A stretch of 58,376 nucleotides of DNA from Candidatus Zhuqueibacterota bacterium (GCA_016926625.1 JAFGOE010000021.1:1-58376); one strand, 5' to 3'; counted from the first letter of the stretch, positions 27,186 to 36,050 are shown. A program made the numbers and translations. The notes: generated from the letters alone by a model not told the origin.

Positions 27186-27386
27186 ACAGGTGAACACTGA
27201 GTACAGTCGAGTTTCCGGATGAGCGAAACAAAAATAGCTTGATTTTATATGATTTTTTTTATATTATACGTTGTTACAGGACTGTTCATTAATAACCATG
27301 ATACCAATTATTCTGGTAGAGATCAGATAGCCAGGCCTGTCCGACATGAAGATGTAACAAATCCCGTAAGAAAAGGTGTTATTGGA

Positions 27387-27950
27387 ATGAATAAGGATCT
27401 TATCTCATTGTTAAAAGCCAGAAAAGCATCGCGGGCATTTTCTTCGCAACCACTTAATGAAGAGATCATTTCCCGATTAATGAACGCTATCCAGCTCTCA
27501 GCCTCATGTTTTAATAATCAACCGTGGCGATATATATTCCTGACTGATAATGACTTGCTTGAAAAAGCGCGTAAAGCGTTGACTCCCGGAAATTCATGGG
27601 CATTGAAAGCCCCGCTCCTTGTCATTGGCTATTCGCGAAGAGAATTCGACTGTCAGATAAAGGATGGACGGGATTACTACCTCTTCGATCTGGGTATGGC
27701 GACACAGTTACTGCTACTGCAGGCAACGGAATTGAATCTGGTAGCGCGTCCGATGGCGGGCTATTCCGTGTCCGAGCTAAGACAAGGATTGGAGATCCCT
27801 GATATATATGATATATACATCGTCGTTGCCGTCGGATATGAGGGCGATGTCAACGAGCTTAATGAAAAGGATAAGCAGCGTTCTTTGGCCGATCGGACCA
27901 GGAATCCTCTCGAGGTCAATTTTACTCTGAATACAGTAAAATGGCCGTAA
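27387..27950 (+). CDS. Nitroreductase family FMN protein
   Basis: A 187-residue protein of the nitroreductase fold. KARKASRAFSSQPLNEE holds the Arg/Ser that contact FMN, SASCFNNQPWRYIFLTD is the NQPW-type FMN-ribityl motif, and DLGMATQLLLLQATELNL is the dimer-interface helix. Such enzymes use NAD(P)H for two-electron reduction; the real substrate is unknown. The start was chosen at MNKDLISLLK because the family begins there. An upstream in-frame extension from 27249 would add a hydrophobic stretch that I consider spurious. Confidence 0.83.
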   Translation: MNKDLISLLKARKASRAFSSQPLNEEIISRLMNAIQLSASCFNNQPWRYIFLTDNDLLEKARKALTPGNSWALKAPLLVIGYSRREFDCQIKDGRDYYLFDLGMATQLLLLQATELNLVARPMAGYSVSELRQGLEIPDIYDIYIVVAVGYEGDVNELNEKDKQRSLADRTRNPLEVNFTLNTVKWP

Positions 27951-28118
27951 AAGGGATGTCCCGATCGACTGTGATGATGTCGAATCCAGGAATTGATGAT
28001 GATTCATTATTGAGGAAGCTATATTTTAAAAAAGTGAACAATAGCGTGGTTAAAAATAACTAAGATAAATTAATTACTACAAAGATAAACCCGATAACTC
28101 AAGAAGGAGTAATAACGT

Positions 28119-28559
28119 ATGAAGGTTAAAGATGTTCTGACAACAAAAGGTAGCAATGTTGTAACGATCAATCAGAGCAAAACGGTTTATGATGCGTTGA
28201 AAACATTTGCCGAAAACAGGGTTGGTTCTTTATTAGTGCTCGACAGTAAAGAAGACATAGTCGGTATTATCGGTGCGAGAGATGCGCTGATGGCGGTACT
28301 ATACTCATGTGATAAGATCAGGGAGATGAAAGTCGAAAGTATTATGACGAAAGATATTATCGTCGGAACTCCTGATGCTGAGCTGACCTATGTCGAAGCG
28401 ATCATGACGAACAATCATATCAGACATTTACCGATCGTCGAGAATAAAAAATTGACCGGAATTATTTCCATCGGCGATGTCGTCAAGGCGCAGTTAAAAG
28501 AGTACCATGTTGAAAATCACTACTTAAAAGAATATATTGAGGGCAAATATCCTGCGTAA
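28119..28559 (+). CDS. CBS-pair protein
   Basis: A 146-residue protein made of two CBS motifs (about residues 1-60 and 72-132) and a short helical tail. Landmarks are LLVLDSKEDIVGIIGARDAL, VESIMTKDIIVG and RHLPIVENKKLTGIISIGDV. Such stand-alone Bateman modules bind adenine nucleotides and regulate partners; the partner here is unknown. AAGGAG stands about 10 nt before the ATG. A rubredoxin gene follows 98 nt later and may be cotranscribed. Confidence 0.88.
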   Translation: MKVKDVLTTKGSNVVTINQSKTVYDALKTFAENRVGSLLVLDSKEDIVGIIGARDALMAVLYSCDKIREMKVESIMTKDIIVGTPDAELTYVEAIMTNNHIRHLPIVENKKLTGIISIGDVVKAQLKEYHVENHYLKEYIEGKYPA

Positions 28560-28657
28560 GCACGGGGAGGACTCGTCGCATATCAGTTCTCTTAATATAT
28601 AACAGGAGCATTATTTCCATTTATTAATTAATTTATCCCTAACAACAGGAGTAATTT

Positions 28658-28819
28658 ATGCAAAAGTATGTTTGTATCGTATGTGGCTACATTTACGATC
28701 CCGAGCAGGGTGATCCGGATAATGACGTAGAGCCGGGTACTGCCTTTGCTGATTTGCCGGATGATTGGGTATGCCCTTTATGCGGAGCTGAAAAAAGCGA
28801 TTTCGAAGAGACCGATTAG
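28658..28819 (+). CDS. Rubredoxin (second copy)
   Basis: A complete 53-residue rubredoxin. It has CIVCGYIYD near residue 6 and [11 protein letters not shown] near residue 40 as the iron-binding pairs, with LPDDWVCP between them. It is an independent copy, not a recent duplicate of the one behind metH: shared residues are mostly family-conserved, and this copy keeps the usual CPLCG. AGGAG precedes the ATG by about 7 nt. A strong terminator separates it from korA. Rubredoxin can serve oxygen or peroxide reduction in anaerobes, which fits the downstream redox genes. Confidence 0.95.
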   Translation: MQKYVCIVCGYIYDPEQGDPDNDVEPGTAFADLPDDWVCPLCGAEKSDFEETD

Positions 28820-28863
28820 CGTTGCCTGGATCTATCTGGCTTGATAATCAAATGATTACGTTG

Positions 28864-28907
28864 AGTGAGTGGTGCCGCGGTTGCAGAACTGGCATCACTC
28901 ACTTTTC
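28864..28907 (+). terminator. Intrinsic terminator between rubredoxin and korA
   Basis: A 13-bp nearly perfect stem: AGTGAGTGGTGCC at 28864-28876 pairs with GGCATCACTCACT at 28891-28903, with one mismatch or wobble. It is followed by TTTT. It should end the CBS-rubredoxin transcript and leaves only about 20 nt before the korA start, so the korA promoter may lie within or upstream of the hairpin, or read-through may occur. Confidence 0.75.
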
Positions 28908-28928
28908 ATGTTAAATAGGGAGATAGCG

Positions 28929-30674
28929 ATGCATAACAACGAATTGACGCTGATCATCGGTGGTGATGCGGGGCAGGGTGTCGAATCGAGTGGTACCGGT
29001 TTTTGCAGGGCTTTGACGAGAGCTGGCCTGCATGTATTCAGCGTTCAGGAGAACAGGTCGAGAATACGAGGAGGACATAATTATTATATCATAAAGACTT
29101 CGGAAAAACCGATTATAAGTTGGGACGAAACGGTGCATCTTTTAGTGGCTCTAACCGCCGAATCCGTTGAACTTCATGCAGCTAAGCTGGAGAAGGGAGG
29201 AGCGGTGATTTGTGACTCAGAACTCGGAATCGATGAGGTCAAAATAAGCGATCTGGGCATTTCACTCATCTCCGTTCCGATAAACAAGATCGCAGAGGAG
29301 CATGGAAGCAAAATCATGTCGAATACAGCAGCGCTGGCTGCTCTCGCTGGTTTAACCCACCTCGATATTCAATATATCTACTCTGTGATAGAAACTAATT
29401 TTAAAAAGAAGGGTGCGAAGGTCGTCGAATCAAACCGTAAAGTGGCTCAAAAGGCGTACGACTATGTCGTCGAAAATTACGGGCATGTCTTCCCGGGTCG
29501 CCTGAACGCAACAGGCGAGAGGCAGAGAATGATCATGAACGGAAATCAGGCCTTGAGTCTTGGCGCATTAGTCGCCGGTTGTAATTTCGTTTCCGCTTAC
29601 CCAATGACCCCTGGTTCCTCCATTTTCGAATGGTTAAACAGCCACGGTGATCAATATGGGCTGATCGCCAAACAAACCGAAGATGAAATCGCAGCCATTC
29701 TCATGGCCATCGGAGCCGCTCATGTCGGAGCCCGTGCACTCGTGCCCACATCCGGAGGAGGATTCTCACTCATGGTGGAGGGACTGGGACTCGCTGCGAT
29801 GGTCGAAGATCCCGTCGTGATCGTTATCGCCCAGCGTCCTGGCCCGGCTACTGGCTTAGCGACGCGCAGCGAACAGGCTGACCTCCTGTTTGCTATCCAT
29901 GCACATCAGGCAGAATTTCCTCGCATCGTTCTCGCCCCTGGTGATGTGAAGCAATGTTACGAAATTGGTGCGCGAGCCATGAATCTCGCCGAGAAATATC
30001 AAGTCCCTGTCATTATTATGACCGAAGCGTTCCTCACTAAATCGAATCGGACGCTGGAGAGCGATGAGATCGATTTTAAGCAAGTTAAAATTGATCGTGG
30101 TGACTTGCTCACGAACGACGATTTGGACGGATTAACCGAGCCCTATAAACGTTATGCGTTCAGCGAATCCGGCATATCGCCGCGCGCTCTGCCAGGGCAT
30201 CCCAATGCCGTTTATTTATCGACCAGCAATGAGCATACGGAGTTTGGCAACCTGACAGAGGACGCCGAGATTCGCACCCGAATGCATGATAAGCGAATGA
30301 GAAAACTGCAGACCGCCTTAAGCGACATGGCGGGACCGGAATTGATCGGTCCCGAGAGTGCAGATGTCACCTTCGTGTGTTGGGGCGGAACCGTCTGTGC
30401 AGTTCGCGAGGCTGTCAATCGCTTGAACAACGAGGGTAAAATCAGGGCCAACGGTTTGCAATTTATCGATTTGTGGCCATTCCCCGTTGAAAAGACGGCA
30501 CCACTACTCGAACGATCGAAAAATCTCATCGCCGTGGAGGGAAACTATACATCGCAATTAGCACTATTGATTCGTATGATGACCGGAGTGCTGATCAGTA
30601 AGAAGATTTTAAAGTATGACGGCCGACCGATTTCACCCGAATTTATATTATCTCATCTGAAGGAGGTGATCTGA
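28929..30674 (+). CDS. korA: 2-oxoacid:ferredoxin oxidoreductase, alpha subunit (gamma-alpha fusion)
   Basis: A 581-residue subunit with an N-terminal gamma domain (GGDAGQGVESSGTGF and RSRIRGGHNYYI, about residues 1-180). The alpha domain follows: GNQALSLGALVAGCNF, AYPMTPGSSIFEWL and the cofactor-binding half of the TPP fold with AQRPGPATGLATR. The complex oxidises a 2-oxoacid, by family most often 2-oxoglutarate, to the acyl-CoA and reduces ferredoxin. GGGAG lies 6-7 nt before the chosen ATG. The stop overlaps the korB start by 1 nt. There is no 4Fe-4S domain in this subunit. It is first in a tightly spaced redox operon. The exact substrate is inferred. Confidence 0.93.
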   Translation: MHNNELTLIIGGDAGQGVESSGTGFCRALTRAGLHVFSVQENRSRIRGGHNYYIIKTSEKPIISWDETVHLLVALTAESVELHAAKLEKGGAVICDSELGIDEVKISDLGISLISVPINKIAEEHGSKIMSNTAALAALAGLTHLDIQYIYSVIETNFKKKGAKVVESNRKVAQKAYDYVVENYGHVFPGRLNATGERQRMIMNGNQALSLGALVAGCNFVSAYPMTPGSSIFEWLNSHGDQYGLIAKQTEDEIAAILMAIGAAHVGARALVPTSGGGFSLMVEGLGLAAMVEDPVVIVIAQRPGPATGLATRSEQADLLFAIHAHQAEFPRIVLAPGDVKQCYEIGARAMNLAEKYQVPVIIMTEAFLTKSNRTLESDEIDFKQVKIDRGDLLTNDDLDGLTEPYKRYAFSESGISPRALPGHPNAVYLSTSNEHTEFGNLTEDAEIRTRMHDKRMRKLQTALSDMAGPELIGPESADVTFVCWGGTVCAVREAVNRLNNEGKIRANGLQFIDLWPFPVEKTAPLLERSKNLIAVEGNYTSQLALLIRMMTGVLISKKILKYDGRPISPEFILSHLKEVI

Positions 30675-31537
30675 TGGCTGAGTTAAAAGATTATCTTTCG
30701 CCGAATAAACCGACCTGGTGTCCTGGCTGTGGTAATTTCGGAATATGGAACGCCCTGAAAAATGCCCTGGTCAATCGAAACATTAAACCTCATGAAATCC
30801 TGATCGTCTCCGGTATCGGCTGCGGTAGCAAATTGCCCGATTATACCAGAGCAAACGGCCTGATGACACTGCACGGTCGCCCGCTTCCAGCAGCTACGGG
30901 CGCTTATCTGGCAAATCATGATCTGAAAATAATCCTCACCCATGGCGACGGCGATGGATTCAGTATGGGTGGAAATCATTTTATCCACGCGATTCGACGA
31001 AATATCGATGTGGTTGATATCTACCAGGATAATAAAGTCTATGGTCTGACAAAGGGCCAATATTCACCAACCAGCGAGAAGGGCTTTGTATCCAAAACAT
31101 CGCAAAGAGGATCGATCGAGGAGAGCGTTAAACCGATTTCATTGGCACTCGGTCAGGGTGCGACGTTCGTCTCCAGAGGCTTCGCCGGCGATATCGACCA
31201 TCTGGTGTGGCTGATCGAACAAGCTCTGGATCATCGGGGCTATAGTCTCGTCGATGTTTTCCAACCGTGTGTCAGTTTCAATAAAGTCAATACCTATCAA
31301 TTCTATCAGCAGCGGATCTATAAACTTCAGGATGAAGAGGACTACGATATCACCAACCGAGAACTGGCCTTTAAAAAATCGTTGGAATGGGGCGATCGCA
31401 TTCCTATCGGTATCTTTTATAAAGAAGAGGGTAAACCGACCTATGCTGACGAATTAGTCCCATTAAAAGAGAAACCATTGGTGAAACAAGAGTTAGGAGC
31501 TCTCATCTCTGAAAGTCTGAAATCTGAATTTATGTAG
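30674..31537 (+). CDS. korB: 2-oxoacid:ferredoxin oxidoreductase, beta subunit
   Basis: A 287-residue TPP-binding beta subunit, partner of the preceding gene. KPTWCPGCGNFGIWNAL and SGIGCGSKLPDY carry cysteines that bind the 4Fe-4S centre. THGDGDGFSMGGNHF is the TPP/Mg motif and DNKVYGLTKGQYSPTS the substrate-loop region. A ribosome site (AAGGAGGTGATCTG) is inside the end of korA, and overlap with korA shows translational coupling. It passes electrons to ferredoxin, which may feed the FTR gene downstream. Confidence 0.95.
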   Translation: MAELKDYLSPNKPTWCPGCGNFGIWNALKNALVNRNIKPHEILIVSGIGCGSKLPDYTRANGLMTLHGRPLPAATGAYLANHDLKIILTHGDGDGFSMGGNHFIHAIRRNIDVVDIYQDNKVYGLTKGQYSPTSEKGFVSKTSQRGSIEESVKPISLALGQGATFVSRGFAGDIDHLVWLIEQALDHRGYSLVDVFQPCVSFNKVNTYQFYQQRIYKLQDEEDYDITNRELAFKKSLEWGDRIPIGIFYKEEGKPTYADELVPLKEKPLVKQELGALISESLKSEFM

Positions 31538-31615
31538 TTACGTTGAACATTTCAAGTGTTCGCAGGTTAAAATAAACAATGACTGATTGATCATAACATA
31601 ACAAAAGGAAGATCT

Positions 31616-32071
31616 ATGTTAAAAGTAGGCGATAAGGCTCCCGACTTCAGACTCATGTCTGATCAGGGTGAAGAAGTATCACTTTCCGATTATCACGGGA
31701 AGTCCGATGTGATCCTGTATTTTTATCCGAAAGACAATACACCGGGTTGCACCAAGGAAGCGTGTTCATTTCGTGACAACCACCTCGACATTAAAAATAA
31801 CAACGCGGTCGTCCTGGGCGTCAGTCCCGACAGCGTGAAGTCGCATAAAAATTTCGTGGAAAAACAAAATCTGAATTTCACCCTGTTGAGCGATCCTGAT
31901 CATCAGGTAGCCGAAGCGTATGGCGCATGGGGTGAGAAGAGTATGTATGGCAAGAAATATATGGGGATTTTACGGACAACATTCGTGATTGATAAACAAG
32001 GGGTAATCCGCCATGTATTCGAAAATGTGAAAGCCGATGGTCATGCGATCGAGGTCATGCAAATTCTTTAA
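31616..32071 (+). CDS. bcp: Thiol peroxidase (peroxiredoxin), Bcp/PrxQ type
   Basis: A 151-residue AhpC/TSA-fold peroxiredoxin. The peroxidatic cysteine is in YPKDNTPGCTKEACSFRD, with the resolving-type cysteine five residues later, as in Bcp/PrxQ. GVSPDSVKSHKNF and TTFVIDKQGVIRHVF complete the fold. It reduces peroxides using thioredoxin- or glutaredoxin-like donors. It lies 78 nt after korB and 34 nt before a CPRC thioredoxin-fold gene, a natural donor. GGAAG precedes the ATG. Confidence 0.95.
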   Translation: MLKVGDKAPDFRLMSDQGEEVSLSDYHGKSDVILYFYPKDNTPGCTKEACSFRDNHLDIKNNNAVVLGVSPDSVKSHKNFVEKQNLNFTLLSDPDHQVAEAYGAWGEKSMYGKKYMGILRTTFVIDKQGVIRHVFENVKADGHAIEVMQIL

Positions 32072-32105
32072 AACAAATTGATATTAACGAGTTGAAGGAC
32101 GTATC

Positions 32106-32375
32106 ATGTTTGAACAGATCGTGAAACAAGGGACCCCTCTCCTCCTGGCCCTGAGTACGTGTCCCCGATGTATCCGTATGAAAAAATTTTTAAAGATGCA
32201 CAATATTTCAGCCGAGATTGTCGATGTCGATTTACTGCCACTCGACGAGAGACGATCGGTATATCGATTTTTAAAGCCTTTTAATCCGCGACTCTCATTC
32301 CCTACGCTGATTGTCGGCGATAGCGTCGTTATTGGCGAGGAGTATGATGAGGTCAAGGAGGTGCTTAATTTATGA
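32106..32375 (+). CDS. Glutaredoxin-like thioredoxin-fold protein
   Basis: An 89-residue small thioredoxin-fold protein. The redox motif is STCPRCIRMKKFL (CPRC) near residue 18, the cis-Pro segment LSFPTLIVGD, and GEEYDEVKEVL follows. It is compact like glutaredoxins, but CPRC differs from the usual CPYC. Its stop overlaps the FTR start by 4 nt (ATGA), which argues that the two proteins are made together and that FTR may reduce this protein. AAGGACG precedes the ATG. Confidence 0.85.
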   Translation: MFEQIVKQGTPLLLALSTCPRCIRMKKFLKMHNISAEIVDVDLLPLDERRSVYRFLKPFNPRLSFPTLIVGDSVVIGEEYDEVKEVLNL

Positions 32376-32710
32376 TGTCTGTTGAAAAATATTATGCAGT
32401 TCTTAAAAAATATGCTCCGTCGCAAGGGTTGATTCTCAATCCGGATTGGGAGACGGTAAAACCTCTGTTAGAGGGATTATTAAAAAATGGTGAGCGATAC
32501 GGTATTCGTACTTGCCCCTGTCGCATGGCCGTTGGCGACAAAGAGAAGGACAAAGATATTGTTTGTCCGTGTGACTATGCAAAACCAGATATAGAGGACT
32601 ACGGCGCCTGCTTCTGCTGGCTTTATGTATCTGAGGACTGGATACAAAATAAAATACCTCACGTTCAGGTTCCTGAACGCAGACCAATTGAAAAAATATT
32701 GGATTTTTAA
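32372..32710 (+). CDS. Ferredoxin-thioredoxin reductase catalytic chain
   Basis: A 112-residue FTR catalytic subunit. It has three cysteine pairs, RTCPCRMA, VCPCDYA and ACFCWLY, that hold the 4Fe-4S centre and the adjacent redox disulfide. FTR uses reduced ferredoxin to reduce thioredoxin-fold disulfides. The third pair is CFC where the plant/cyanobacterial enzyme has CHC, so the His thought to aid catalysis is replaced by Phe. No variable (FtrA) subunit is seen, as in many non-photosynthetic lineages. The gene overlaps the CPRC protein by 4 nt, and AAGGAGG sits about 10 nt before the start. Confidence 0.92.
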   Translation: MMSVEKYYAVLKKYAPSQGLILNPDWETVKPLLEGLLKNGERYGIRTCPCRMAVGDKEKDKDIVCPCDYAKPDIEDYGACFCWLYVSEDWIQNKIPHVQVPERRPIEKILDF

Positions 32711-32711
32711 G

Positions 32712-34214
32712 ATGGCCCTTCTTAGACTTGAGATTGAGGGTGATATTTTTCAGGATCAAGCGACTCTTGAAAAATTCAGTCGCGATGCAAGTTCCTACAA
32801 AATATTGCCCCGTCTGGTGATTGCGCCTAAGTCTGAAGATGATATCTGTAAAATCGTAAAATCTGCAATTAACGACGGCCTGCATATTACATGCCGCTCC
32901 GGGGGCAGCGGACTCAGCGGGTCAGCGATTGGAAAGGACATCATCCTCGATTTTAAGAGATATTTTAATCGTGTTTTGCAGATCGGTGAAAAGACCATCG
33001 TGCAACCCGGTACGATACTCGACGATTTCCTGCACGATATGGAATCCTATGGCCTGATGCTGCCGGTGATCCCTTCGAGTAGTGCCTCATGTGCTCTGGG
33101 TGGTAATATCGGAACGAGATCAACGGGACCAGGAACCGCGCGTTACGGTACGATCGATGAGTTTGTCACATCGATACGATTCGTCTCATCCAACGGAGAA
33201 GTCATCGATACAGATGAGACTTTGCCCTCCTATCTGGAGGAAGGAATTCGAAGAATCCGCGCCAAATTTCTGGATGATTCAGCAAGCCTCGAGATTATTC
33301 AAAACAGACCGTACATCGCGGGCGGCTATAATCTTAAGGCACTATCGCGTTACTTAGATCCCGCTCAGATCGTAACCCATCTGCTGGTCGGCAGTGTGGG
33401 GACACTGGGTATTATCACAGAGATCCGGTTGCGGCTGATATCCAGGCAAACTGCAAAAGCGACCTTCGTCGCACATTTTAAAAATTTTGATCATCTCATC
33501 GAGGCTGCTGATGAGCTTAAAAAGCTGAATCCATCAGCACTTGAATTTACGGATGCGTCTTGTTCAAAGCATGTGAAAGGCAAACTTTTAAATATGTCTG
33601 ATTCGGCGCATTCAGGAACGCTCATCGTTGAATTCGATAATTCCCAGCAGCAGGTGGATTACGGCAGAGAACTGTTGAAGAACTATGATCTGTTGAAAAT
33701 TTGGGAGATCCATGCCGGAGATAAGAACGAGGCGATCCTCCGAAATGAGAGGAAGCAGTTATTACCCTCGCTGTGGAAATTTGCCCGGGAAAATAATCTG
33801 TTTATGCCTTCTATTATCGATGATATTGCCATTCATTTGAAAGATTTCAGTAAAGTCCATAGAGAAATATCAATCCTCATGAAGCATTTAGGACAGGACA
33901 TCTCGTTTTTTGGACATCTGGGATTCGGTAGTGTCCATGCGCACCCTTATTTCAATCGAATGGATAGCAATCTGAATCAAAAAATTGCCATCGTCTCATC
34001 CGGAACCTTTGAGATCTTAAAAAAATATAAAGGGACTCTGGTGGGAGCACATAATGCCGGACGTTCCTGTTCAATCTATCTGAAAGAGGAACTGGGCAAG
34101 GCCTTTAAGTACATGGAAATGATCAAAACATTGTTCGATCCCGATAACTTGTTGAATCCCGGGACTGTTTTTAATACGGCTCCAATCTATGAACAGATGA
34201 TGTTTTCGATGTAA
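32712..34214 (+). CDS. FAD-binding oxidoreductase (GlcD/D-lactate dehydrogenase type)
   Basis: A 500-residue flavoprotein of the PCMH/VAO family. The N-terminal FAD domain (about 35-210) shows RSGGSGLSGSAIG and SSASCALGGNIGTRSTGPGTARYG, and GSVGTLGIITEIRLRL ends it. The C-terminal FAD-oxidase domain ends in the conserved GAHNAGRS and LFDPDNLLNPGTVFN. Relatives oxidise 2-hydroxy acids such as glycolate or D-lactate. The iron-sulfur half found in some D-lactate enzymes is absent. The start lies 1 nt after the FTR stop, so the genes are coupled. A longer in-frame start inside FTR was rejected. Confidence 0.87.
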   Translation: MALLRLEIEGDIFQDQATLEKFSRDASSYKILPRLVIAPKSEDDICKIVKSAINDGLHITCRSGGSGLSGSAIGKDIILDFKRYFNRVLQIGEKTIVQPGTILDDFLHDMESYGLMLPVIPSSSASCALGGNIGTRSTGPGTARYGTIDEFVTSIRFVSSNGEVIDTDETLPSYLEEGIRRIRAKFLDDSASLEIIQNRPYIAGGYNLKALSRYLDPAQIVTHLLVGSVGTLGIITEIRLRLISRQTAKATFVAHFKNFDHLIEAADELKKLNPSALEFTDASCSKHVKGKLLNMSDSAHSGTLIVEFDNSQQQVDYGRELLKNYDLLKIWEIHAGDKNEAILRNERKQLLPSLWKFARENNLFMPSIIDDIAIHLKDFSKVHREISILMKHLGQDISFFGHLGFGSVHAHPYFNRMDSNLNQKIAIVSSGTFEILKKYKGTLVGAHNAGRSCSIYLKEELGKAFKYMEMIKTLFDPDNLLNPGTVFNTAPIYEQMMFSM

Positions 34215-34254
34215 ATTGTGTATTGAACATTTAACAATGACAGGACTAAAGTCT

Positions 34255-34779
34255 ATGGATCAATCTACCAATAAAATTCGAGCGATTCTTAGTGAAGCGA
34301 TCAAACTCGAAAAGAACGGATTGCTGAAATATCTGAGGTTTGCACGAAATACCAATGATATAACCGGTAAAAATATGTTTATTCAGCTTGCGCTCGATGA
34401 ATACGAGCACCAGGATATCCTGGAAAAACAGTACATGAACAATCTCAACAATGATGATTGGCAAATGATCGAGATACCAGAAACTACTCTCGAAAAATTA
34501 GCGCCCAAAATTACACCGAAACAGGAACGAATTCGCGGTAGTTCAGGTGTCGCCGAGATCGAAGCGCTGCATATCGCTCTCGATTTTGAGAAGAAAGCGA
34601 TGAACTATTATCTTGAAAACGCCAGCATCCTCGATAATGAAGCGGGAAAAGAGTATCTGTTGCGACTGGCCGATTGGGAAAAAGCGCACTATAATATTAT
34701 TCAAGCGGAACTGGATTACATCAATCAGACAGGATTCTGGTTCGATATTCCCGAATTTCGTATGGATGGAAAATTTTAG
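34255..34779 (+). CDS. Ferritin-like/rubrerythrin-type di-iron protein
   Basis: A 174-residue, all-helical ferritin-like protein. Metal-ligand candidates are the Glu in AIKLEKNGLLKYL, the LDEYEHQDIL motif (ExxH), the Glu of LDFEKKAMNYYLE and the WEKAHYNII (ExxH) motif. This matches the rubrerythrin/Ferritin-like fold without the rubredoxin tail. Such proteins bind di-iron and reduce peroxide or store iron. It lies 40 nt behind the FAD dehydrogenase, probably the last gene of the korA operon. Start selection is moderately sure; two upstream in-frame starts exist. Confidence 0.8.
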   Translation: MDQSTNKIRAILSEAIKLEKNGLLKYLRFARNTNDITGKNMFIQLALDEYEHQDILEKQYMNNLNNDDWQMIEIPETTLEKLAPKITPKQERIRGSSGVAEIEALHIALDFEKKAMNYYLENASILDNEAGKEYLLRLADWEKAHYNIIQAELDYINQTGFWFDIPEFRMDGKF

Positions 34780-35003
34780 CGTCCGATGTGTCTGATCACA
34801 GAGTGTATGATCACAGAGCGGAGATAAGCATCAGTCCCGATGACGAAAGTTGACAACGCCGCAACCCCAGAAGCCGGGACAAAATAGACTGCTGCTCTCT
34901 TGCGCTATTTAATTGCAAATTGATAAACGACGCATCGACTGGATTCTGGTTCTTTAAACGGAGGTAATCGCATCTGAGGCGTAATCAATCGAAATTTAAT
35001 ATT
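34780..35003. other. Intergenic region with hairpin and short direct repeat
   Basis: It holds two copies of TGATCACAGAG (near 34793 and 34807). It also has an inverted pair AGTCCCG...CGGGAC spanning about 34832-34881 around a structured-looking middle (GACGAAAGTTGACAACGCC). No known riboswitch was recognised. It may be the 5' leader of the prenyltransferase gene or the 3' end of the redox operon. Confidence 0.35.
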
Positions 35004-36050
35004 ATGAAATGGTGGCAGGCATTCCGATTTCATTTCGTGCCGCCAAGCTTTCTCCCGGCTATCCTGGGGGGTGTAGTCGCGTGGTCGCTCACGGCTGAAT
35101 TTCACGGGTTGTACTTTCTTCTGACGGTGATCGGAGTGACGATAAATCATATTTCTTTGAATATGACGGATGACTATTACGACTTCATCCATTCGGTGGA
35201 TCAGGCAAAAGATCGAGAAAAAAATCCGTACTCTGGCGGAAGCAGTACACTAACCACCGGCCTGATAACGCCGGGACAGATGTATCGTGTATCGATGGTC
35301 GGCTATATGATTACCATCGTTATCGGTCTCTTTTTGGCCTACTTCAGAGGGTGGGAGATATTGATCTTCGGCAGCGTCGGTGTTCTTAGCGCGTACTTTT
35401 ATACCGCACCACCCATCCGATACGGATACCATGGTTTCGGAGAAGTCTCTCAGCTCGTCAATTTTTCGATCATTATCGGTCTCGGATCGTACTTTGTGAT
35501 GGCAAAGGCTTTAAGTTGGGAGATGGTGCTGGCCGTCCTTCCTCTCGGCTTCATGATGTTTGCGATGATAACGATCAATGAAATTCCTGACGTTCATATG
35601 GATCGTGCTGGAGGTAAAGGAACGCTGGTGGTGAAGTTCGGGACCACAACAGCGGTTAAACTGTACACCATTGCGATGGCAGCCGCCTACCTCGTTATCC
35701 TCATCGGCCCGCTGCTTCGACTCACGAGTTTCTGGTTATACATCACCCTGGTTACGGTTCCCTGGTTTTATAAGGCAAGGCACATCCTGATCCATCATTA
35801 TGCTGATCCGGTCCGATTAGCACCTGCAAATATGTATACGATAAAAATTCACAACATCGTTGGAATACTATCGATCATCGCCTATATGATTCAGGGCATC
35901 GTGAACAACGGTACCCCCGGTCCGTTATGGATTCCGTTGGTCACACTGATCGTCCTCTACCTGCCAGTTGCATTGATTATATTTTTTGGTGTGCTTCCCA
36001 TAAATGTAGCAGGGACGGATTGGGTTAATAGACCATCCGCGGAGCAGTGA
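35004..36050 (+). CDS. UbiA-family prenyltransferase, MenA-like
   Basis: A 348-residue polytopic membrane protein (about 8-9 segments) of the UbiA superfamily. The first Asp-rich motif is NMTDDYYDFIHSVDQ (about residues 53-67) and the second NEIPDVHMDRAGGKGTLVV (about 192-210). Both bind Mg-prenyl diphosphate. SSTLTTGLITPGQM between them favours the MenA group, which prenylates 1,4-dihydroxy-2-naphthoate to demethylmenaquinone. A UbiE/MenG-like methyltransferase 270 nt downstream, the next step, supports this. No other men genes are in view, so the exact quinone is inferred. Confidence 0.82.
   Translation: MKWWQAFRFHFVPPSFLPAILGGVVAWSLTAEFHGLYFLLTVIGVTINHISLNMTDDYYDFIHSVDQAKDREKNPYSGGSSTLTTGLITPGQMYRVSMVGYMITIVIGLFLAYFRGWEILIFGSVGVLSAYFYTAPPIRYGYHGFGEVSQLVNFSIIIGLGSYFVMAKALSWEMVLAVLPLGFMMFAMITINEIPDVHMDRAGGKGTLVVKFGTTTAVKLYTIAMAAAYLVILIGPLLRLTSFWLYITLVTVPWFYKARHILIHHYADPVRLAPANMYTIKIHNIVGILSIIAYMIQGIVNNGTPGPLWIPLVTLIVLYLPVALIIFFGVLPINVAGTDWVNRPSAEQ

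Noticed and set aside
32625-32711. Longer start for the FAD-binding oxidoreductase
   Set aside because: It would overlap most of the FTR 3' end out of frame and adds 29 unusual residues; the ATG at 32712 begins right after the FTR stop.
34780-35003. c-di-GMP (GEMM) or other riboswitch in the leader of the prenyltransferase gene
   Set aside because: A GAAA and a closing stem are present, but the conserved GEMM core could not be aligned.
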